Shown in pieces: positions 13,101 to 23,206 of a stretch of 64,000 nt of DNA. The notes under the pieces are model-generated. The model saw only the letters and a list, made by a program, of their open reading frames with translations, made no database searches and was not told the DNA's origin. Source of the DNA: Colias croceus (taxonomy: Eukaryota > Arthropoda > Insecta > Lepidoptera > Pieridae); the NCBI RefSeq assembly GCF_905220415.1, contig NC_059554.1:1389001-1453000 (forward strand). Direction: 5' to 3'. Both the position numbers and the translations under genes were made by a program. Each line of letters starts with the position of its first letter. Within the stretch, counting starts at the first letter, position 1.

Positions 13101-16100
13101 TGGCAGTACATTACAATAGCTAAATAGTTCGAGAGGTTTATCTTTAAACTTGTTTTTAATATTAATAATTGGGCGTCTGATTGGGCGTCTCATCAAAATA
13201 AAGCTACAAACGGAAAATTAGCTTGATAGTAGTCACTTGCAAAAATGGGCGATGTATCCTGAACTAATATACCTACATCCTACAAACATTCTCGCTTATC
13301 ATTTTGAAGTGAAACTTCTTTATCGGGGTTGGAAAAAAAAATTTAGTGTAACATTTTTTCGTTACGCGTGACATTTTTCCGTTACGTGCCATCTTTTTCG
13401 TATCCCTACCACGCGTGATTCGACGTATTTCTGTAAAGTTGCATATAGTATACTATTTTTTGAAAAATAAGGTCATAAAGAAGTTTCACTTCTTACGTGT
13501 GTGCACTAGTAAACGCACACATTTTTTTAAATTGGATAGTAGGATTATGTTAATTTATTTGGTAATGGTTCTGTAAAGCCACGTCGCCTCACGACTCCCA
13601 CATCACGATAGAAACACGCGATGTTATTGCATTTCAAATTTTATAACCGCTGTTAATGTGTTGATAAGAAAAAATTGTAAAATAGTAATTTTTTTAAGCT
13701 ATTGCATAGCTTCTATCGCGGGCCTTGAGCGCGGGGACCGAATCGAGAAATTCCGTAACGAAAAAACCTCACGCTCCCCACTCCGACGGGCACGGTGGTG
13801 TGGCTTGAAGGCATGCTATGCAATAGCTTTACCGCGGCTTTCCCCGAGTACCACACGTCTTTCTTTTTCAAAATTTTTGTAAAATTTATTCAATCAGATT
13901 CAAGTTATCATAAAATATGTTTGCAATTTTGTTGTATGTTGCAATGTCGCCTTAATAATTTAATTTACTCATGTTTTAAATCAAGTTAAAATCTATCTCA
14001 GTGCCAAATTTCATGTAGATCTGAAGTCGTTTTGCAGGAAAGAGTAACAAAAATTCATCACCACTTCATCACCCTCAAACTCTCGCGTTTACAGTACATC
14101 ACTACATAGTATAAAACAAAGTCGCTTTCTCTGTCCCTATATCCTTATGTCCCTTTGTATGCTTAAATCTTTAAAACTACGCAACGGATTTTGATGCGGT
14201 TTTTTTTAAATAGATTGAGTGATTCAAGAGGAAGGTTTTAGTATATAATTTATTAGGTTTTAGACGTAAGCTAGTGTAGTACAAATGTAAAAAAACGGTT
14301 AAACGGTTTTATTGGCATACTAGCTGGCCCGGCGAACTTCGTACCGCCCAGTCAATGAATGTCGTGCTACCTTTCGGCTATTGGGCTTGGAACTAATTTA
14401 GGCTTGGATGAATGCAATACAATGATACAAAATAAATATAGATATATAACAGCATTTTATTTCGATGAATAACACATAATTATCTATAACTAGAATAAAA
14501 TTATGATTATTATTTTTTTTATTCTATATATCTAATTATTGTTTTTTTTTTAATTCTAATTACCTATAATTAGAATAAAAAAAAAAACAATAAATAGATA
14601 ATTAATTCATACACGTGTCAGAGAAAAATTATTGAATTAAACTACGTTTTGCAGCCTGGGATGCACTTGAATTAACTTTTCATTCTTTATCATCGTATTG
14701 CCTGTGATAGTCTCTACAGTAAATTTTCTAAAAGGGAAGATTGCTAATCGTTATACATTTTTTGATGGCATTATTGTCAAATTTAGGTACCTACTCCTAT
14801 TTTTATAAAACTAGCAAACCGGGCGAACACCGTTTCGCCACCAGCCTTTTCTTTGTTATAAACCTCACGGAGCCCGAGACCTTTCCAATGAATGCAAAAC
14901 CGTGGAAATCGGTTCGTGCATTCTGGAGTTGTTGCGTCAGGAAGGAAAACCCGACTTATTTTCATATAGTAGATAAACTACTTAAGTGACATGAACACCT
15001 ATCTATATCATCATTCAAGAACATCTAAAATTATCCCAATTGTCATTCTAATAATCTATTGTAAAGTTCAACACGAGTTTTTGTATGTTAATTCTAATAT
15101 TTTTCAAATTTGCATCAGTATAATGTCTTATCCTGGCTCCCATCTTGTGTTATGATGGTTACTAGAATAATCCTTGCATGATATTTGTGTCAATGATACT
15201 TAGTTATATTGTCTACTACGGCATTGCTTATATTCGAACTGTTTTGGTTTCATTTTTATGTTTTAAAAAACGGTTGTGCCGTTATATTGAAATTGAAAAT
15301 ATATGAAAAAAAACTTAAGCTTCAGCTTAAACGTGAAAGTCGGTGCTTAAGAAAAATATAAGAACATGTTGTGTTAAACAATAAAAAAACAATTTTTTAA
15401 CTGACCGTTAGAAGACGAATTCTAAATCCGTAGCTAGCCCAAAAATACTATTATTTTTTTTTTAATGTACAGATTATTTATGTTTATAGAAATGGCGGGA
15501 ACACGGCGTCGAATTTTTGCAGCTAGCAACAACTGATATATTTGAAGCTCCGGATCAAGAGAAATTATTTGAAGGTGTCCGTTTTATCAATAGGTAAGTT
15601 TGAAAGAGATGCTAATTTTTGAAGTGAAACTGTTACATCATAGAGTAAGGCGACGATTTTGTCAAATCTTGTCAAAGAAGTTTCACTTCTGACACGTGTG
15701 CTCGGTACACACGCTCTTTTTTTTGTTTAGTGTCCTTGTGTCCGATGCATTTCTCATCCGTTGAATTTTATAAGACCAATATTCCTTTTAATAACAGTAA
15801 TAAAATATGTAATCCTACTATACATAATCAAAAATTAATGAATCCTGCTTCATGATCTAATTTATACTGTTCCTATTCCTTTACTTATTATTTACTAGGT
15901 TTCCGCCCGCGGCTTCGCCTGCGCAGTCAAAGAAAAACCCGCATAGTTCCCGTTCCCGTGGGCTTTCCGGGGTTGCGTCATTTTCCCGGGATAAAAAGTA
16001 GCCTATGTCCTTTCTCGGGTATAAAAATATCTCCATACCAAATTTCATTAAAATTGTTTCAGTAGTTTAGGCGTGATTGAGTAACAGACAGACAGACAGA

Positions 16101-17673
16101 GTTACTTTCGCATTTTTATTATGGATTATAGACTGGCTGGCCCGGCGAACTTCGTACCGCCCATTCAATGAATGTCGTGTTACCTTTCGCTATTGGACTT
16201 GGAACTAATGGCTTTGATGAATGGAATACAATGATACAAAATTATTAATAGATATATGTATAATTAATAGATATATAACAGCATTTTATTTCGATGAATA
16301 ACACATACTTAGTTATAGGTTATTAGAATAAAAAAAAACAATAATTATATACTTAATTACATATATAATTAAGTATATAATATATTGTTTTACTCGCCCA
16401 TTACAGAAAGATTTAAGTGTTAAAATCTATTCAAACCTATATTGACTGAATGTCTGCTCATTATATCAGTTAATAAGGTTATTGACTAAGGGTGCCGGTC
16501 AATATCCTTATTAACTGATTTTATCAGATAAAACCACTCAAAAAGGATATTAACCGACGCCCTTAGTCAATAACATTAATAACCGTCAATAAGGATATTG
16601 ACTGGTTCAGGGTTTGACTGTAGCATATATATAGATATAGATATGGAGTTTCTTGTCGGTTCTTCTCCATCGATACTGTTTTCTGAATCGGTGGTAAATG
16701 TTAAACGTATGTAATAACGATTCAAAGGTGCTTCTAGAAGAAGTCTAATTGAATAAATAAATGTTTAAATTATATAGTTTGCTAACAATAACAACACATT
16801 GCAGATTCCTCCCTCTAAACAGTAAACTGCAAGGCTTAGAGGATAAAGGGCGGCAACCGAACTGTGGCACAGTGTATGTTCACTGCAAAGCGGGTAGGAC
16901 GAGAAGTGCCACACTCGTGGGATGTTACCTTATGATGGTGAGTGTTGCTATAACTGATAACACATTATATAAAATACTAGCTGCTCCCCGCGGTTTCACC
17001 CCCGTGACTCCTCTCCCGTTGGACGTAGCGTGATAATATATAGCCTATAGCCTTCCTCGATAAATGAGCTATCTAACACCGAAATAATTTTTCAAATCGG
17101 ACCAGTAGTTCCCGAGATTAGCGCGTTCAAACAAATAAACAAACTCTTCAGCTTTATATTATTAGTATAGATTTTTTATGCTATAAGGAGGCAAACGAGC
17201 AGACGCATTGCCTGGTGGTAAGCGATAGCGACGACCATGAGGTTATGGGTGTTGCCTACCAGACATAATATGTTTATTATTGTATTCACAAAAAGACTTA
17301 GACATTTGCAAGAAAAAATAACGGATTTGTGTCTGCTTGTTAATGATTGGTACAAATGTTCTGTTTTAGTTTTTATTTGGAACAGCTAGGTATTTTTTTT
17401 TTTTATTTATCTATAGTAGTATATACCTACTGAAACACAAGGTTTCGCGATTATGTGTACCTACCTGTTGAAACTATAGGAAATCAAAAATCGACCATAA
17501 AATCAGCCTATTAAGTGATGATGTGATGCTTAATTAAATTTCAGCGAAACGGCTGGACACCAAAAGAGGCGGTTGAGTACATGAGATCGAGACGGCCACA
17601 CATACTTCTACACACTAAGCAGTGGCAGGCGCTAGACATCTTCCATAGAAACCATTGCTCTAAATCCTGCTAG
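10140..17673 (+). CDS. PTPMT1: Phosphatidylglycerophosphatase / dual-specificity phosphatase PTPMT1
   Basis: Five coding exons: 10140-10277, 10514-10594, 15490-15593, 16805-16937, 17545-17673. They join in phase to 194 codons plus TAG. The product starts MFARVTFYPTLLYNV, then WYDRMDDTVILGALP, then the phosphatase loop HCKAGRTRS in exon 4 (Cys-x5-Arg, with the catalytic Cys and Arg both present). The last exon has the family's WTPKEAVEYMRSRRPHI region. In the family this enzyme sits in the mitochondrial inner membrane on the matrix side and converts phosphatidylglycerophosphate to phosphatidylglycerol for cardiolipin synthesis. The length is close to that of animal orthologues. The start is the first in-frame ATG before the conserved FYPTLLYN segment. 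Intron 2 (about 4.9 kb) is swollen by nested transposons. AATAAA signals lie at 18047 and 18098. Convergent with SDHD. Confidence 0.93.
11840..12660 (+). mobile_element. 5'-truncated non-LTR retrotransposon 3' end
   Basis: A GC-rich block unlike its AT-rich surroundings, ending in an (ATT)n run at about 12625-12645, the kind of simple tail common on insect non-LTR elements. It carries a duplicated GGCCGGCCGGT...AAGGCAAGCC motif at about 12367 and 12426, and a short hairpin (AAATATCTATTG / ATAGATATTTCAAC) near 12552-12590. No full reverse transcriptase is present. The class is inferred from the tail and the 5' truncation. Confidence 0.55.
12825..13196 (-). pseudogene. C-terminal fragment of a non-LTR reverse transcriptase
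   Basis: An open stretch of 123 codons on the - strand. It contains HQFATRQITNNKLIIPK followed by FYGKRTANFLLPTILNSMP, which resembles the end of the reverse-transcriptase ORF of Jockey/CR1-like elements (a 'TR ... L..P......G......P..N.LP' pattern). The catalytic palm motif (FADD/YADD) is absent, so this is a truncated remnant. It lies just inside the right inverted repeat of the 11337-13268 element. The family assignment is by resemblance only. Confidence 0.45.
13309..13527 (+). repeat. Dispersed element, GTGAAACTTCTTTATCGGGG family
   Basis: One of three clear copies (also 33690-33895 inverted, and 45083-45275). Shared words: GTGAAACTTCTTTATCGGGG, CGTTACGCG, CCTACCACGCGTGATTCGAC, TTCTGTAAAGTTGCATA and AAGAAGTTTCACTTCTTACG, ending at a CACTAGTA...CGCACAC palindrome. 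The GAAACTTCTT and AAGTTTCACTTC words form inverted ends. Probably a non-autonomous DNA element. Confidence 0.7.
14105..14275 (+). repeat. Dispersed repeat, family F
   Basis: Shares ATGCTTAAATCTTTAAAACTACGC, a TTTTGATGCGG word, TAGATTGAGTGATTC and GAGGAAGGTTT with the copy at 21745-21878 plus 22070-22092. It sits in PTPMT1 intron 2. The class is unknown; probably a retroelement tail. Confidence 0.6.
14319..14510 (+). repeat. Retroelement tail, family E, copy 1
   Basis: Starts ACTAGCTGGCCCGGCGAAC, then TTCGTACCGCCC, AATGAATGTCGTG and a TTTATTTCGATGAATAACAC section. The same order occurs at 16131-16320. Followed by an AT-rich stretch with an inverted ATAATTAGAATAAA pair around 14480-14610. Confidence 0.65.
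15894..16130 (+). repeat. Retroelement tail, family B, copy 1
   Basis: Contains CCGCCCGCGGCTTCGCC, GGGATAAAAAGTAGCCTATG, TCCATACCAAATTTCAT, TTTAGGCGTGATTGAGTAAC and (CAGA)n ending in TTACTTTCGCATTTTTATTATGGAT. The same layout is at 63633-63820. It lies in PTPMT1 intron 3. Confidence 0.75.
16131..16320 (+). repeat. Retroelement tail, family E, copy 2
   Basis: GACTGGCTGGCCCGGCGAAC followed by TTCGTACCGCCCATTCAATG and TTTATTTCGATGAATAACAC. It is directly abutted to the family B tail before it, so one inserted at the end of the other. Confidence 0.65.
16484..16572. repeat. Hairpin-forming inverted repeat
   Basis: TTGACTAAGGGTGCCGGTCA at the left and the near complement CCGACGCCCTTAGTCAA at the right, each with an AATATCCTTA or AAGGATATTA inner part. 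Probably a small MITE. Located in PTPMT1 intron 3. Related words recur to about 16605. Confidence 0.6.
16976..17172 (+). repeat. Retroelement tail, family A
   Basis: ACTAGCTGCTCCCCGCGG, CACCCCCGTG, TAGCCTATAGCCTTCCTCG, AAATCGGACCAGTAGTTCCC, then AACAAATAAACAAACTC and an ATTAGTATAGAT end. It begins about 40 bp after the exon 4 donor of PTPMT1, in intron 4. Confidence 0.75.
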
Positions 17674-18697
17674 TTAGCGAAATATAGATTAAATAACCAT
17701 AGATAATAGATATACTTCGTGAATGTGAAAAAATTGAGAAAAAAAAATTAACAAAAAATGTTCACCATCTCTGACAAAGTTACATGAGTAATTTTTTATG
17801 TTTTTTTTTTTTAAACTTTAAAATATGATGAGGTATTTAAATGAAAATTAACAATATTTTATTTATTGTTATTTATTTAATGTAAAAAAATACAATGCGT
17901 ATTTTTTTTAGACGTATTATGTGCATTAAACACGGGTCAGCATTAAAAACGTTGTTTTTATGTAAATCATGCAGTTTTCATTTTTACTAAGTAGGAACCT
18001 ATTGAAGGTTATAAAATTGTCTTTTTGACACACAAAATACAAAGATAATAAATTTTTATATAGATTTTTTATTAGGTTACTGTAGTAATACTATTGCAAT
18101 AAACTTGCATTTATTTACCACAAATACCTATATTTAAAATATAATTTCGTCTAATAATTATATTTTTATAGCCCAACAGTTGACGTAGGTAGAATAAATA
18201 ATTTTTATATCATAAAACGTGAGTCGTTAAATTGAATATTATGCTTGCTATTGACATGTAAATAAATGTTATTTTACACATTTTTAGTTTTTTATTTAAT
18301 AATATGCCCTTTTTCCTAATTGACCAAATCCTAATGAAGGCAAGATATGGCTCTGATGTGGACTATCTTCGATGCGAAATAAACTACACTCAACACTCTA
18401 CAAAGGTTTTAATACGAATCGTAGTTAAATTAATCGTAGCTTTTTCTGCAAAAAATCCGGTAACCGTCACCCGTTCCCCGTTACGGAGAAACAATTACTT
18501 TCCAGAATGTTTTCCTTTTTAAGATATTAGAGACACCATTGATTGATATAACGGCATATTTTTTGAATCAATGGATTTGGATTCGATTTGGCTAGAAATA
18601 TTTTTATTGATGGGTATGGTTACCACTTATGTACTAAAAATATAATGTCTAGTCTTGCTTATACTTCGTCATATTATTCAATTTTACTTATGTTTAG
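17674..18697. other. PTPMT1 3' region, no further gene seen
   Basis: AT-rich 3' UTR and intergenic sequence after the PTPMT1 stop. AATAAA signals at 18047-18052 and 18098-18103 are the likely polyadenylation signals. A 72-codon open frame at 18304 has no recognisable feature. Confidence 0.5.
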
Positions 18698-18842
18698 TAG
18701 AGCCAATTTAATAGGCAACATTCTAGTCTATCAATTTTATCTTCGAAGAGACCTGCTCTTCGATTAAGTGTATTCGATACGGACTTGAAGCGATGTTGAA
18801 TTTTGTTGAACTGTCAAATGTTGCCTATTAAAATGGCTCTAC
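18698..18842. mobile_element. MITE, about 145 bp
   Basis: Terminal inverted repeats of about 25 bp: GTAGAGCCAATTTAATAGGC at the left and its near reverse complement (GCCTATTAAAATGGCTCTAC) at the right. An inner CTTCGAAGAG/CTCTTCGA pair adds structure. No coding capacity. It lies between the convergent PTPMT1 and SDHD 3' ends. Confidence 0.75.
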
Positions 18843-18892
18843 TATTATATTTAATTAAGGGACAAAAAAAAATACATTCAACTATTAACATA

Positions 18893-18898
18893 TTTATT
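18893..18898 (-). terminator. SDHD polyadenylation signal (AATAAA, - strand)
   Basis: TTTATT on the + strand gives AATAAA on the - strand about 580 bp after the distal SDHD stop. It is the first canonical signal I noticed in that 3' UTR; usage is inferred. Confidence 0.45.
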
Positions 18899-19299
18899 AC
18901 GCTATCAATAAATTAAAACAAGATACATACGGCATGCTTAGTCCAATTTAAAAATGAATAATACCAAAAAATACTGTCACACAGTCAATTTTCATCATTT
19001 TATGACAAACGAAATCCGTTCTATTAATTTTGCGTTAAGTACTGTAATTTTACAGACAGTTTAGATCACAATTAGGCGAAAACAAATCTCAAAACATTCA
19101 TTGAACTAATAATTTTACACTTCAGACGTTGGTCAATTTCAAAGACAATTTTTATAGTCAACACAAAAGAACTAAAAATGTATCGTTGGGATATAAATGA
19201 ACTACACATTTGTACTATATTTAAATACAAGATGACTGCAATAAAACTCAAAAAGTTACTTATTCACAGTCAAAATGTGACAGCTGCAGCACCAGGGGG

Positions 19300-19425
19300 T
19301 TATTGCCATGTTGTCTTAAAGCAGTATTATTTCGAGTGTAAGAAAGAGATGGCGCTATCAACCTATATAACGCTGTCATTGTTCCACACTGGAAGCAATA
19401 CTGCTTTAAGACATCGTTACATGGG
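19300..19425. repeat. Imperfect inverted repeat in SDHD 3' UTR
   Basis: TGTCTTAAAGCAGTATT near 19312 pairs with AATACTGCTTTAAGACA near 19400; the flanks GTGTAAG and CACACT pair less well. Probably a decayed MITE within the 3' UTR of the distal SDHD isoform. It could fold in the mRNA. Confidence 0.55.
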
Positions 19426-19477
19426 CACAACACAAAGTTGCCATTGTAGAAAATCAACCAACATCCAAATTATGGTT

Positions 19478-22400
19478 TTACGCACTCTGCTTAGCTTTAA
19501 CCGCCCAGAATTGTTTGACCGCGTTGACGAGACCAACATCATTGCTGATGAGGTAGAAAAGACCTCCGAGGGTCGCGATGGAGATAATATAAACTAGAGC
19601 TATCGCAATTTTGGGGATAAGTGGTCCGAACATGGATGCGCGCACGTAGTCAACGGCGATTGCCTCCAGACCCCTGGAATTACAAATATATAATAAGAAA
19701 TATGCTTAAAAGTAGACCATCCAGCCCAATGAAAACAAAGTATAATTTGTAACATATACTCTGTCCATTATATTATCTGCTTTTTGACAGCTTCACGCCT
19801 ATGAAGGATTGTATTGTCTATGTTAAAATGTCATACAAATAATTATTGTACCTTATGGACATGCCCCGCCCACTTAGTGATTTCTACACAGAATTATTCA
19901 ATGATGGGTCGATAGATTATAATAATCGACTCTGTAAAATGTATCCGATACAGAAAAACTCTTCTATTATGTTATATAATTTAAACATAAAGACAACCAA
20001 ATTGTAAGATCGAATCCAATAAAAAATAAAATATTAGTTTAGTTTAGTTTTAACATAAAATGCATACATATGTGGTCTTATAATTACATATCTTATTAGT
20101 ATGTTTACGTTGTAATTATTATTTACGTATCTGATTCGATTCATGATAATATTTTGAATTTATAATTGAAATAGTATCACAATCGATAATCTTTTGTACA
20201 TCACTTCTGGTATCACCCGTCGAGCTGTCAAAAAGCAATTCTTATAGTGGACATACTATAGCTACATTTTATACTAAAAAAGTAATAAACATAAACATAG
20301 TTAAATATACATGACACTGAGATCCAATATGTCCAAAATGTAAACACGGTAGTTAGTATAGTATTAGTAGTACAGCATATTGGAATAAAACATACTACCT
20401 CCGTCGTAATGGTCCGTGTAAACTACGCAAACTAGTACCAAGTTCTATGATAAAGACTACTTTTATAAATAATACAATAGGAGTAACATATTAAAATATA
20501 CTCATTTTGTTTATGTACACTTTCTGACTCTATCATGATATTTTCCTAAGATTTTTTATCTCTTACACTACATTATATAAGGTTATACGCTACTTATTTT
20601 CTTCTGCTGTTCATTATTTATAATAATATTGAATATATTACACAATTTCAACTACAATTTTGCAATCAAACGAACCGCAGGCTTTCGCATATTGCGCCAA
20701 ATACGCCAAAAAGCCCTGCACAAGCCGATATCATTGAAGATCAAGTAGAAAAGACCGCCCAATTGCAGAACGGTCAGGAAGTAGACAACACCCATCGCTA
20801 CTTTGGGTATCATGGGACCAAATAGCAAGACTCGTACGTACTCTACCACCATGGCTTCGAGACCCCTGGGTTAGGATTACAATGATTTATTAACTCAGGC
20901 CCCAGAATCACAGACACAATAGAAAATCTATTGTGTCGTGGACCGATCGGGCCGCTCAGGGCTCAATGGGTTAAAAGTAAAAAGATGTAGGTTATTAGCA
21001 CTCCAAGGTAGCAAATCGCTCAAAATGTGGCAAAAAAAAACAACAGAAGTAAAATGGGGCCAATTATTTTTAGTTATTTTTTTTTCCCCCTTATATTTAA
21101 ATCATGACAACTTACTTTGACACCTAAATAAATCGTGTGTGGGTTCGTATGCGTTGGTAACCTATGTACACATTTTTACTTGTAATACCTTTCCGGAAAA
21201 CAGGATGAGAACAAAAAATAGGATAAGAAAATGTTAGGAGTATAGTTTCCATATTCAATGTGATATAGTTAATTTTAAACATTTCATTGCATTTATGGTA
21301 ATTTTTTTCATACAACATATTATAGAGAACTGATCAAAAACATTAACCATTTCAAAAGTTTATGTAGTTTTCTTACCTTTTTTTTAATAATGTTGATTTT
21401 ATCATATACAAGTATTGTATAATATTGATATGCCGTTGTAAATATGTAGCATAATTTTTGAATACAACATTTGTAAAATACTTTTAATGATTAAATAAAT
21501 AAAATAAACTCACCAAAAGCTATGGGCCGTTATAAGAATAGCCAGTACGGAGTCGAAAATCTTATTGGGCATCATTAGGCATATGGGGATGAGGGGCACC
21601 AGTGCTGCAGACGTCACCTTCTCAATCACCCACATTTTGGAGTGGTCGTGAGCTTTCTCCTCTGAAAGGCGGGCAGGTGTCGTCTTAAATTGTCTTACCT
21701 GTAATAATAATGGTGGTTTTAATTTAACATCACTACATAGTTTAAAGCTAAGTTGCTGCCCCGCATCTGTTCTAATGTCTGAATGTATGTATGCTTAGAT
21801 CTTTAAAACTACACAACAGATTTTGACGCAGCTTTTTTTAATAGATAGAGTGATTCGAGAGGAAGGTTTGAATATATAAGTGCTGATTTACACAGGGTCA
21901 GTAGACAATGTCAGTCGCAGCGCCAATTTCGGCGCCGCGAATGACTTTAACTGTTTACATTGACTTCAAGCCTCTGTACTGACTTCAAATCTGTTTACAC
22001 AGGGTTTTTTTTCAGCACTGATTTGCCTCGAATTTGTAGTCAGTTACTGACCCTGTGTTAATCAGCACTTATTTATTAGTTTTTACACAATGCGGTTGAT
22101 ACCACCTGCTGAAAGCAAGTATATAATATTATGATACATTACATATTAAAATATACACAATCTTTTCATATCTATCAATCTCATCATTTCTCAGTTTTTC
22201 AACTTTTTTGTAAACCTTTGTTGCAATATGACCAATCCTATAAAATAAAATTTTAACTTTCCTCTTTATTTATTAATTAAATTATTTTATCAACAAATAT
22301 GAGTGACTCAATAATCAATAGTCACTAATGGTCAATAGTCATTATGATAATATAATAATTGATATTTAATAAATGTTTTTAGTTTTCATTAAATGTAATA

Positions 22401-23206
22401 AAACATTTAAAAATGCTATAAAAGCCACTTCTACTTGCTCTTAAGATTTTCTTTTAATATTATAGGAGAAAATAAACTAAAACTTCAGAACACTTACAGC
22501 ATTTAAAATGCTACCATCAGGTTTAAGCAGTGAATTCTGCAGTGCCAATACACTAGGCGTCATCCCTTGTGTTACGGCTGGCTTCAGGGCTTGTTGCGTG
22601 GATAGCCTCATAATGTGCTGCGAAAACATTCGACTGCTGCATGCTGAAATAGATAAAATAAAACTAATTGTGAATTGAGAAATTAAAAATGCAACTATTG
22701 TATACATTTATTTTTATTTCTGTATTATTATTTATAAACATTCAAAGCATCATCTAAAATAATTTAGTTGAAATAATTATTTAGTTTTTATGGTTTAACT
22801 AGGTTATACTTAACCAGCTATATAGGTCTTTATTTGTAACTAGCGGTCCGCCCCGGCTTCGCCCATGGTACCTACATGTTTAAACTATCCTATCTCTCAA
22901 GTTGGATCGAACTGCACATGGTGTGCGAATTTTATTATAATCGGTTGTGGTTTAGGAGTCCATTGAGGACAAACATTGTGACACAAGATTTATATATATT
23001 ATGATTATAAAATATCCGATACTAAGACAGAAATGGGTTATATGGCTATTTTCTTTCCCTTATCAATATGAATGAACAAATAATAGTACCTATAAATGAA
23101 AGTAACCTATTGATCCAGAACAATAACAATTATTATGTAATATTAAAAATGCATAACTGCAACTTTTCCACTCACCTGGCGCACGAAGAAATACTGATAA
23201 TGCCAT
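19478..23206 (-). CDS. SDHD: Succinate dehydrogenase cytochrome b small subunit, distal-exon isoform
   Basis: Exons in transcript order: 23206-23176 (ATG), 22643-22498, 21698-21514, 19673-19478. Phases agree and give 185 codons plus TAA. The start MALSVFLRAPACSSRMFSQ looks like a mitochondrial targeting sequence. Exon 3 carries the AHSFWG motif, whose His is the candidate haem b ligand, after a hydrophobic ALVPLIPICLMM segment. The last exon gives GLEAIAVDYVRASMFGPLIP, a hydrophobic helix, then TLGGLFYLISNDVGLVNAV. The family anchors the SDHA/SDHB dimer in the mitochondrial inner membrane and helps form the ubiquinone and haem b sites of complex II; the Asp-Tyr pair at the start of the last exon matches the quinone-site pair known in this subunit. 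Divergent from PSMC3. A second, equally well-formed last exon lies upstream at 20865-20652. Confidence 0.92.
20652..20865 (-). CDS. SDHD: SDHD alternative proximal last exon
   Basis: A second last exon between SDHD exon 3 (21514) and the distal exon (19673). Its acceptor reads ACCCAG/GGGTCTCG, nearly the same as the distal TTCCAG/GGGTCTGG, and both enter in the same phase after TG (Trp). It encodes GLEAMVVEYVRVLLFGPMIP, then a membrane helix, LGGLFYLIFNDIGL and a basic tail (RAFWRIWRNMRKPAVRLIAKL-like), then a stop. The isoform would have 191 aa. Compared with the distal exon, the quinone-site Asp before the Tyr is Glu and the C-terminus is longer and more positively charged. Both copies are intact, which argues against a dead duplicate. 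Whether it is used, and in which tissue, cannot be read here. Confidence 0.85.
20885..20975 (+). repeat. Short dispersed repeat with internal palindrome, copy 1
   Basis: TTAACTCAGGCCCCAGAATC, then GACACAATAGAAAATCTATTG palindrome, then TCGTGGACCGATCGGGCCGC. Other copies lie at 25400-25480 and, inverted, at 36413-36492. This copy ends about 20 bp upstream of the acceptor of the proximal SDHD last exon (in SDHD intron 3). Confidence 0.75.
21745..22092 (+). repeat. Dispersed repeat family F, split by a MITE
   Basis: 21745-21878 matches 14105-14275 (ATGCTTAGATCTTTAAAACTAC, then AGATAGAGTGATTCGAGAGG). The match resumes at 22070 (TATTTATTAGTTTT), so the 191-bp MITE at 21879-22069 inserted into an older copy. 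Located in SDHD intron 2. Confidence 0.6.
21879..22069. mobile_element. MITE, about 191 bp, in SDHD intron
   Basis: Terminal inverted repeats AGTGCTGATTTACACAGGGT and ACCCTGTGTTAATCAGCACT, about 25 bp, with internal partial repeats of TTTACACAGGG and TACTGACTTC. No coding sequence. It interrupts an older repeat copy. Confidence 0.8.
22839..23005 (+). repeat. Retroelement tail, family C, copy 1
   Basis: ACTAGCGGTCCGCCCCGGCT then TCGCCCATGGTACCTACATG and a diverged body. Related starts at 54219 and 61021. In SDHD intron 1. Confidence 0.65.

Larger units (their letters stand above)
11337..13268. mobile_element. Long inverted-repeat DNA element with nested insertions, in PTPMT1 intron 2
   Basis: Outer inverted repeats of about 80 bp: TAGTTCAGGATACATCGCCC at 11338 reading inward, and its reverse complement ending near 13267. 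Both continue through the GCAAGTGACTACTATCAAGC and CCGTTTGTAGCTTTATTTTG words. The ends are flanked by TA-type sequence. Inside is a second inverted pair (about 11450-11520 against 11745-11812, word GATTTGATGGTTCTCAAATA), and between them and the right end lie retrotransposon pieces listed separately. I infer a TA-inserting DNA transposon or MITE later hit by retroelements. Confidence 0.7.
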
